In this document: piece after piece, positions 58,193 to 64,000 of the stretch
How positions within the stretch are numbered: position 1 is the stretch's first letter
Layout of the letters: each line of letters opens with the position of its first letter
Origin: a virus
Length of the DNA: 64,000 nucleotides
Direction: 5' to 3' (one strand)
IMG/VR virus record: IMGVR_UViG_3300043598_000004
Coordinates: 1-64,000 of that record
Translations under genes and position numbers: made by a program
The notes under the pieces: model-generated
Seen by the model: the letters and a program-made list of their open reading frames with translations, nothing else
Database searches by the model: none
What the model was told of the DNA's origin: nothing

Positions 58193-59509
58193 TTAAAGGT
58201 CATCGGTTTCACAGTTTTCATCGAGCAAGTCCGCAAAGGCGATCTCACTCACATCCACGATGGCGGGGCGCCGATCAGACGCATCCACCAACGTCGCCTT
58301 CCCCGGTGGCTTGTAGACCAACGGTTTCAGGATCTTCTCGATATCCGCAGCTGCGTGAACACCGTGCTTGCGCAACAGGCGTTCAACTTCAGCGGGACTC
58401 TCGATTGTTTCTTTCACAAGCTCCTCACGCTCGATGCCGTACGCGTCAAGCGCTTTAACGGCACGCTCAATATGGGTGAACTGTCTATGTGTTCGGCCCT
58501 CCACGAGCTTCTTTCCAGGCACAACTATTCCGTTGATGGCTCGCCGTGTCAATTCGTTGTGCAGCGCCTTCCACCAGCGCTCCACCATGGGCCTGAACTT
58601 CAGCATGAAAGCCATGTTCTCGACGCTGATGCGGTGCGGCTCCATGTACTTCGTGAAGATGCCGTCGTCCAGGCGTTGCTTCAGCGCTTCTTCCCGCTCC
58701 GGTGCGATCGGTTGGAACAGGTCTGCGAACGCCGCAGTAACGATGTCCTCTTGCATTTGGATGTTCGCAGCGCAATCGGTCTTCACGCGGCAGAACAGGC
58801 ATTGCTTCGACCCTGCGGTGCGTGGCGCATCGAGGCGCCAGGCCAAGTGCGCTCGCACCCTCGCGTACTCAGCCCATTCCAGTAGGAACTCACGCGTGAT
58901 CGTCCACGTCTCGAAGATATCCATTCGAGGCTGAACGATGCGGATGTTGATCTCCTGGAAGTCGTAGAGCCAATCGAACTCATAGAAAAACCCAAGCGCA
59001 TAGAGAAGCGCCTGAGTGTTGTTCTCGGCATGCACGGCATGACCCTTGCCGTACTTGAAATCGGTGATCGTCAGCTTTTGCCACGAGCATGCAGCATGGT
59101 CCGCCGTGCCGCCCTGGTTGGGTATCGGCGTGATCGCGTCGTAGTAGACCTTCGTCTCGATGTAATGCTCACCGGGTATCCAGTCGCACGCATCGACGTA
59201 CATCTGACAGTAGTCGAGCATCGTGTCAGTGATCTCGATGACGTGCCATTCGTCGCCGTTCTTGACGCGTTGCCTCGTGCCCACCAGTTGCTTCGGTTTC
59301 TTGTCGGTGCGCAGCCAGAGTTCGCAGACGCCATGGGCCACGGTGCCCTCAGCGGCATCAACCCCTGAATCATCTTTCGCGAGTATGTTCGCGATGAGTC
59401 CGCCTGAACAATTCAGCCACAGCGGCGAGCCCGATGCCGAGAAGATGCTGTGAGCACCATTCTTCAGCGACTCCGCAAGGGCAGAAAGGTTCAGACGGTG
59501 CTCGGTCAT
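58193..59509 (-). CDS. Cas4-like PD-(D/E)XK nuclease, DUF2800-like, with TDDL end
   Basis: 438 aa from ATG 59509 (TAATG overlap). GGTADHAACSWQKLTITDFKYGKG carries the D...DxK catalytic pattern, and CLFCRVKTDC supplies Cys residues for a possible iron-sulfur cluster. The order matches DUF2800 phage nucleases. Probably processes DNA ends in replication or recombination. The tail ENCETDDL is followed by a 27-base gap. Confidence 0.85.
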   Translation of the reverse strand: MTEHRLNLSALAESLKNGAHSIFSASGSPLWLNCSGGLIANILAKDDSGVDAAEGTVAHGVCELWLRTDKKPKQLVGTRQRVKNGDEWHVIEITDTMLDYCQMYVDACDWIPGEHYIETKVYYDAITPIPNQGGTADHAACSWQKLTITDFKYGKGHAVHAENNTQALLYALGFFYEFDWLYDFQEINIRIVQPRMDIFETWTITREFLLEWAEYARVRAHLAWRLDAPRTAGSKQCLFCRVKTDCAANIQMQEDIVTAAFADLFQPIAPEREEALKQRLDDGIFTKYMEPHRISVENMAFMLKFRPMVERWWKALHNELTRRAINGIVVPGKKLVEGRTHRQFTHIERAVKALDAYGIEREELVKETIESPAEVERLLRKHGVHAAADIEKILKPLVYKPPGKATLVDASDRRPAIVDVSEIAFADLLDENCETDDL

Positions 59510-60165
59510 TACATGTCGCTGTCGCCGCCGCCGTTGCCCGCTTCGGCTTCGGTGATCGCCGCTTCGAGGGCAGCGCACAACGCGTCGATGTTCGCGTCCG
59601 CGACTTCCTTCAGTTTCGCCGCCTTACCTGTTGCCGCGATGATGGCCTGCGTCTTTTCCTTGCCGCCGTTCGCGTCGCCGATCGTCTCGCGGTACTTGAC
59701 GGCCAAGGCTGACATCTCCTCGCGGGTCCTGGTCGGCTTGACCACGGTCGCCGCAGGTTTGACTGCCGCCGTGGTTGTCTTCGTTGCTGCAGCACCAGCG
59801 GGCTTGCCGCCACCTAACAGGAGTGCTGCGGTGTTGGCTTCGACGGCCTTTGTCAGCGCCAGGACGCTATCTTCTAGAGACATTTGATTTTCCTTATCGG
59901 CCGGGTTTTGATCAGGTCGCCCGATGGCCAGTCGGTCGACCTGTTTGATTCGTTCCTTGAGGTTCTCAAGGAACCACTCCTGTTCGCTCTCATCGAGTTC
60001 AGCAAACATGCGTTTGATGCGATCGGCAACGTTGTGATGACCTTCGTAGTGAGCCTTAGCCAGGTTGAACGTGCTGATGAGCCCTTCACGCTGCCAACGA
60101 CTATCACAGGCCGCGATGCGCTTTTGCAGCGCCTTCGCCTGCGGCGTTTCCTCGAAGGACTTCAT
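59509..60165 (-). CDS. Hypothetical replication-module protein (218 aa)
   Basis: Start at ATG 60165 by TGATG overlap with the MazG-like stop. Helical N-terminal domain (KRIAACDSRWQREGLISTFNLAK), then an Ala/Thr-rich linker and a second helical domain ending EAGNGGGDSDM. An internal in-frame ATG at 59883 has a good AAGGAA ribosome site and would give a 124-aa form. Function unknown. Confidence 0.7.
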   Translation of the reverse strand: MKSFEETPQAKALQKRIAACDSRWQREGLISTFNLAKAHYEGHHNVADRIKRMFAELDESEQEWFLENLKERIKQVDRLAIGRPDQNPADKENQMSLEDSVLALTKAVEANTAALLLGGGKPAGAAATKTTTAAVKPAATVVKPTRTREEMSALAVKYRETIGDANGGKEKTQAIIAATGKAAKLKEVADANIDALCAALEAAITEAEAGNGGGDSDM

Positions 60166-60716
60166 CAATCGATCGGCTTGTCCACGTAGGGACCGAGATA
60201 TGGAGGGGTCCAGCCTGCAGGCTTCATGATCTTGCCGTTGGCGTCATGCGTGGCAACACCACCGGGGCACTTCCTCGCATTGGCTTTGAGCACTGTGCTG
60301 ATTGCGCCGAGCCACATCGGGGTTTGGTACATGATCGCCCCGAGGCTGACAACGGCAACATCGATGCTGCCATCGAGAAGTTTTTCACGGTTTCCACGCA
60401 GAACTGAACCGTGATGCTGATCAGCCTTGAATTCCTTGCCCCACGAATCCATCGTGGCTGCAAAGATTTCGATCCGAGCACGATCGGCGTGGGTAACGCA
60501 ACCCTCCGAGATGGCTTCGAGAGTTTCCGCAAGCTCTTCGAGCATCATGCCGACGTAGAAGCCGACACGGTTGGCATCGAAGTGGCCCGGTTTGACCAAT
60601 GCCGCTCGCATGTTGAACTCGAAAACGCTCAAGACAAGCTCATTGCCTTCGGTGGGGATGTCGTTCAGCGTCACCCTGCCATGACTGTCCTGGTCTTGGA
60701 CATGCTTTGTAGTCAT
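60165..60716 (-). CDS. MazG-like nucleotide pyrophosphohydrolase
   Basis: 183 aa. MLEELAETLEAI, DGSIDVAVVSLGAIMYQ, then KANARKCPGGVATHDANGKIMKPAGW are the phage MazG-like all-alpha NTP pyrophosphatase pattern. It may clear ppGpp or modified nucleotides. AAGGA precedes the start. First gene of the replication operon. Confidence 0.85.
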   Translation of the reverse strand: MTTKHVQDQDSHGRVTLNDIPTEGNELVLSVFEFNMRAALVKPGHFDANRVGFYVGMMLEELAETLEAISEGCVTHADRARIEIFAATMDSWGKEFKADQHHGSVLRGNREKLLDGSIDVAVVSLGAIMYQTPMWLGAISTVLKANARKCPGGVATHDANGKIMKPAGWTPPYLGPYVDKPID

Positions 60717-60760
60717 TTCGTATTCCTTCGTGGAGATTGAGGGATTGAAAGCGAGCCGCC

Positions 60761-60788
60761 AGTATAGACGACTTGTTTACGTCGTCAA
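60761..60788 (-). promoter_or_regulatory. Leftward promoter of the replication operon with internal operator
   Basis: Minus strand TTGACG (60788-60783), 16-base spacer, TATACT (60766-60761). The inverted repeat GACGAC-N8-GTCGTC (60767-60786) fills the spacer and overlaps -35, the position of a repressor site. Confidence 0.7.
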
Positions 60789-60818
60789 CTATCTTTTTCG
60801 CGGTGTTTCCTACTGTTT

Positions 60819-60848
60819 TTGACTTGCCGATGGTCCGAAGCATAGAAT
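60819..60848 (+). promoter_or_regulatory. Rightward promoter for HTH-primase unit
   Basis: TTGACT, 18-base spacer, TAGAAT, 40 bases before ATG 60888, diverging from the replication operon promoter. Confidence 0.65.
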
Positions 60849-60887
60849 CCCGAGCTATCAACCCCTCCCACACCACAAGGACAAGCC

Positions 60888-61172
60888 ATGATATTCCCGC
60901 GATGGGTCAACAAACCCGGTACAACAAAGCAAGAGAAAGCTTCTAACCGGTTGCGATATCTGATCCTGCGCCTCGCGATCGACCTGGACAAGGATGCCAC
61001 GTTGATGAAGGTCGCGGAGAAGGTGGGATTCTCCCACTCATACATCAGTTTTCATATCACCAAGGGGTACTTTTCTGCATCCCTGGCCACGGCTTTCGAA
61101 GATACCTTCGGTCGCGAGCTTTGTCCTAACGAGTGGTTGCGTAATCCGCTCCTCATACCAGTCACGAAGTGA
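60888..61172 (+). CDS. HTH transcription regulator (94 aa)
   Basis: LMKVAEKVGFSHSYISFHITKGYFSASLATAFEDTFGRELCPNEWLRNPL is a helix-turn-helix with the recognition helix SYISFHITKGY, Cro/YdaS-like in style. Its position beside a divergent promoter with an inverted repeat suggests that it controls that region. The stop overlaps the primase GTG. Confidence 0.75.
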   Translation: MIFPRWVNKPGTTKQEKASNRLRYLILRLAIDLDKDATLMKVAEKVGFSHSYISFHITKGYFSASLATAFEDTFGRELCPNEWLRNPLLIPVTK

Positions 61173-63703
61173 CGACACGTCCGAATTCATCGGACGAATC
61201 CAAGCGTATCGACTTCCTGGCACTCCACGGTGCCAAGTTGCTCGACAACGGCTATAGCATCGTACCGATCAGGCAGGGCGGCAAATCCCCCGACTTCGAG
61301 GGATGGGCGAAGGCGAAAGCCTCCAAGGAACAGTTGCGTGAGTGGCTCGACGGCGGGCACCGCAATGCAGGCGTGGGTATCCTGACCAAATACACCCCGG
61401 CCGTAGACCTTGATATCCGCGACCCCGACGTTGCGGCCCTCATGGTGACCTACGTGAAGGAGAAAATGGGCGGCACGCTCATGCGCATCGGGCAAGCTCC
61501 CAAAGCGCTCTTCTTCTTCAGAACGGATGTCCCCTTCAGGAAACGCCGAACCACCGAACGCGAGGACGACTGGGGCTTGAAAAACCAGATCGAGGTCCTT
61601 GGTGAAGGTCAGCAAGCGGTGGCCTACCACCGGCATCCAGAGACGGGCAGGCCCTACACCTGGCCCGACTACGAAGAGAACCCCCTCGAAGTACGCCAGG
61701 CCGATCTCCCGACGATCACGCAAGAGATGATCGATGGGCTCTTTGCCTACTTCGAGGAGGTTTGCGACGGGCTCGGATGGGATATCAAGAAAGCTGCCAG
61801 GGGTAGTGCCAAGGCGATCAACCAGGACAACCCGTTTCTGGAAGACACCACGCCGGTCGACATGCCCGATGGTGAAATCTTCAACCAGCTGATGCTCGTT
61901 CCCGGCGCCGACGACTATGACGTGTGGTCGCAAATCGGCATGTGCCTCTATCACCAGTGGGACGGTGCCGAGATCGGCAAGCAGTATTGGCACGAGTGGT
62001 CGGAGACGGCCGACAACTACGACCGGGAGGCTCTAGAAGACAAATGGAACAGCTTTTCCATCGATGGCAAGCTCCGGGCGCCAATCACCGTCCGATCGAT
62101 CCTGAAATGGGCCGCTGAGGCTGTAGAGCGCACACGGCTCGAAGAGGGCAATCGTCTGCGCACCATGTTCGCAGCGGCACACGACATGGCGTCGTGGGAC
62201 AAGGCACGAAAGGAAACTCAACATGCTGAAATCGACACCATCACGCGAGACGGCCTTGCTGCGATCGCGAAGGAAAGGCGGGACGCGATTACTGGTATCC
62301 GATCTTCGATCCAGACCATCCGTAAAGCGCTTGCTTTTGTCTATATCGCTCCGAAGGGTGACAAGATTCCGGGATGGGTTCGGCCCTACGTCTACGACAT
62401 AAGCGACGATCGGTTCTTCGACACGGAAAGGAAGTACTCGGCGACCAAGCAAGGCTTCGATGCGATGCACGATCGCGAGGCGATGACGAAGAAGGACATC
62501 GTTGACGGTCGGAGTTCGCCATCGGATAACGCTTCCACGCTGGCGCTCAACTTCTTCAGGATCAGGGCAGTCCAGGGGCGACGCTACGAGCCAGGGCAGG
62601 ACGAAATCTTCACGAACCTCGAAGGTACGTTCGCCAACAGCTACACCGAAAAGGAAATCCCGGCACTGCCCGAGCATCGGATACCAAGGGATGTCAAGAA
62701 CGTCCAGAGGGTGAAGGATCACATCGCCCACTTGCTACCGCACGAGCACGAGCAACGCATGTTCATTGACTGGCTCTCGTGGGTTGTTCAGAACCCCGGC
62801 AAGCACATGAACTATGCGATCCTGCTTCAAGGGGTCGAAGGTGACGGGAAGAGCTTCTTCGGGTCATTGATGCAGGCTGTAATGGGCATCTCCAACGTGA
62901 CCATGTTGAACGCCCACATCTTCGAGTCAGACTTCACGGATTGGACAGTCGGTCAATGCCTGTCATGCGTCGAAGAGGTTCGCTTGATCAAGGTACACAA
63001 CAAGTACGAAGTCTTGAACCGCATCAAACCCTTCGTCACCAACGACACCATCGAGGTACACCCCAAGGGAAAGCCAATTCACAATGCCAAGAACACCACG
63101 AGCTATCTACTGTTCTCGAATCACAAGGACGCCTTGCCATTGGATGATGATGGCCGGCGCTACCTGGTGCTTTTCAGCCAATGGCAAAGGCGGGTCGAGA
63201 TTCGTGCCTTCAAGGATGCACACCCCCGCTATTACACCTTGCTGTATCAAACCTTCATCGAGTCACCGGGTGCCTTGCGTCAATGGTTGCTTGATCACCA
63301 GCAAGCGGCCAACTTCGATCCGACCGGCGATGCTCCTCAAACCAAGGCTCGCAAATTCATGATTCGCCAAGCGAAGCCTGAGTTCATTCAGGAGTTGGAT
63401 CAGGTGATCAGGGAAGACGAAACGCTATGCGCCTCAGAAGAGTTGGTCGACGTGACTGCGCTTGCTGAAGTGTTCATGGCCAGGGGCTTTGATTGGCCGG
63501 CGCCGAAGACGCTTGGAACAATGATGACCAGGGATGGATATGAGGAGTTAGGAAAGGTAATGATCAATGGAACTCGTGACAGTTACTACTCCAAAAGCCC
63601 CCATTTGTTCCGCAAAACCTCTGGTGATGACGACGTGACAAATGCCTCGTTAATACGCGAATATTTAAGCGAACGTTCTGCCAAGATTGACGATGACCTT
63701 TAG
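61169..63703 (+). CDS. Primase-polymerase / DnaB-like helicase fusion with IDDDL end
   Basis: 844 aa from GTG. N-terminal prim-pol domain (GYSIVPIRQGGKSPDFEGW, AVDLDIRDPD near residue 78). A primase C-terminal type-2 region follows (ADDYDVWSQIGMCLYHQWDG). The helicase has Walker A GVEGDGKS near residue 555 and a D5/VirE-like context (YLLFSNHKDALPLDDDGRRYLV). Starts replication forks. The tail KIDDDL is followed by a terminator. Confidence 0.9.
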   Translation: MTTRPNSSDESKRIDFLALHGAKLLDNGYSIVPIRQGGKSPDFEGWAKAKASKEQLREWLDGGHRNAGVGILTKYTPAVDLDIRDPDVAALMVTYVKEKMGGTLMRIGQAPKALFFFRTDVPFRKRRTTEREDDWGLKNQIEVLGEGQQAVAYHRHPETGRPYTWPDYEENPLEVRQADLPTITQEMIDGLFAYFEEVCDGLGWDIKKAARGSAKAINQDNPFLEDTTPVDMPDGEIFNQLMLVPGADDYDVWSQIGMCLYHQWDGAEIGKQYWHEWSETADNYDREALEDKWNSFSIDGKLRAPITVRSILKWAAEAVERTRLEEGNRLRTMFAAAHDMASWDKARKETQHAEIDTITRDGLAAIAKERRDAITGIRSSIQTIRKALAFVYIAPKGDKIPGWVRPYVYDISDDRFFDTERKYSATKQGFDAMHDREAMTKKDIVDGRSSPSDNASTLALNFFRIRAVQGRRYEPGQDEIFTNLEGTFANSYTEKEIPALPEHRIPRDVKNVQRVKDHIAHLLPHEHEQRMFIDWLSWVVQNPGKHMNYAILLQGVEGDGKSFFGSLMQAVMGISNVTMLNAHIFESDFTDWTVGQCLSCVEEVRLIKVHNKYEVLNRIKPFVTNDTIEVHPKGKPIHNAKNTTSYLLFSNHKDALPLDDDGRRYLVLFSQWQRRVEIRAFKDAHPRYYTLLYQTFIESPGALRQWLLDHQQAANFDPTGDAPQTKARKFMIRQAKPEFIQELDQVIREDETLCASEELVDVTALAEVFMARGFDWPAPKTLGTMMTRDGYEELGKVMINGTRDSYYSKSPHLFRKTSGDDDVTNASLIREYLSERSAKIDDDL

Positions 63704-63728
63704 CTCGGGTCCGACCACTTGACCACTT

Positions 63729-63750
63729 GCCACCTTCGGGTGGCTTTTTT
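63729..63750 (+). terminator. Rho-independent terminator after primase
   Basis: GCCACC-TTCG-GGTGGC followed by six T, 25 bases after the primase stop. Confidence 0.92.
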
Positions 63751-63757
63751 CTGCCCC

Positions 63758-63913
63758 GTCCGTTCTTATTGTCCTGATAAGTCAGCTTTGTCTTGATATT
63801 TACTAGATTGACTACGCACGTGCGGAAAAAAACAACTTACAAAAAAATCCTGACGAACCCGATATGTCCGTTTTTCAGGACAAAGCTGACTTATCAGGAC
63901 AATAAGAACGGAC
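63758..63913. repeat. 35-bp perfect inverted repeat with 86-base loop
   Basis: Arms 63758-63792 and 63879-63913 are exact reverse complements. The loop is A/T-rich with a perfect palindrome CGCACGTGCG at 63815-63824 and two A runs. Lies directly after the primase gene. A replication origin or transcription-blocking structure are the main options. Confidence 0.75.
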
Positions 63914-63918
63914 TGCCA

Positions 63919-63987
63919 TCTCTAGAGAAGTCGGCCATCTCTAGAGTTAATTCGACCCCGACCTGGTGCCCTGGTCATCTCTAGAGA
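63919..63987. repeat. Three TCTCTAGAG sites
   Basis: TCTCTAGAGA at 63919-63928 and 63978-63987, and TCTCTAGAGT at 63938-63947, each preceded by CA. Spacings are 19 and 40 bases. Operator or iteron candidates beside the inverted repeat. Confidence 0.55.
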
Positions 63988-64000
63988 ATAAAGCGCTATG

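Noticed and set aside
8520-63703. Reading the DDEL ends as an ER-retention (KDEL-type) signal
   Set aside because: The genome is of a bacterial virus with bacterial ribosome sites and promoters; resemblance to KDEL is superficial.
1-64000. Search for tRNA genes, CRISPR arrays and integrase or insertion sequences
   Set aside because: No cloverleaf, no regular repeat-spacer array and no recombinase or transposase motif was seen by eye.

Overview
The window is most of the genome of a tailed, lambda-like siphovirus. It carries a complete head and tail assembly line in lambda order, a lysis cassette, tail fibres, a replication module and about 40 small accessory genes. No integrase, tRNA or CRISPR array is visible. 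The G+C-rich coding sequence and the style of the small accessory proteins suggest a proteobacterial host, perhaps a betaproteobacterium; this is inference. A gene is cut at position 1 and the sequence runs on past position 64000, so the genome is not complete here.

Layout. (1) 1-4724, minus strand: small, visibly A/T-richer genes resembling hypothetical genes of plasmids and phages. (2) 4725-5414: divergent control region with palindromes, a leftward terminator-like hairpin, direct repeats and promoters. (3) 5415-20216, plus strand: a long chain of translationally coupled small genes, including DUF3850, an RdgC-like protein, a NADAR/YbiA-like protein, a DEDDh exonuclease and a ParB-like protein. 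Inside it, 14442-16305 is a self-contained unit with its own promoter and terminator that encodes two secreted proteins. (4) 20264-20743 minus and 20899-21824 plus: a small divergent pair of units. (5) 21796-53303, minus strand, late genes. In transcription order: small HTH protein, TerS, TerL, gpW, portal, S49 protease with nested scaffold, decoration protein D, capsid protein E, connectors, major tail protein, G/GT chaperones with a -1 frameshift, tape measure, tail tip and hub, fibres, GH19 endolysin, holin-like protein, two spanin-like pairs, and more fibres. (6) 53433-60716, minus strand, replication genes: MazG-like, an unknown gene, Cas4-like DUF2800 nuclease, DUF2815 SSB, family B DNA polymerase, VRR-NUC and SNF2 helicase. 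(7) 60888-63703, plus strand: HTH regulator and primase-helicase, diverging from the replication operon. (8) 63704-64000: terminator, a 35-bp perfect inverted repeat and three TCTCTAGAG-type sites, possibly an origin.

The most unusual signal is a recurrent C-terminal acidic tag. About 18 unrelated proteins end in two to five Asp/Glu residues followed by a final Leu or Met (DDDEL, EDDEL, DEEL, SDEL, DDDL, DDDEM). The set includes both terminase-entry and portal proteins, the polymerase, helicase, primase, SSB, Cas4-like nuclease, RdgC-like, exonuclease, ParB-like and several small early proteins. The head-tail and fibre proteins lack it. Several tag-coding stretches also provide the start codon of the next gene in another frame.
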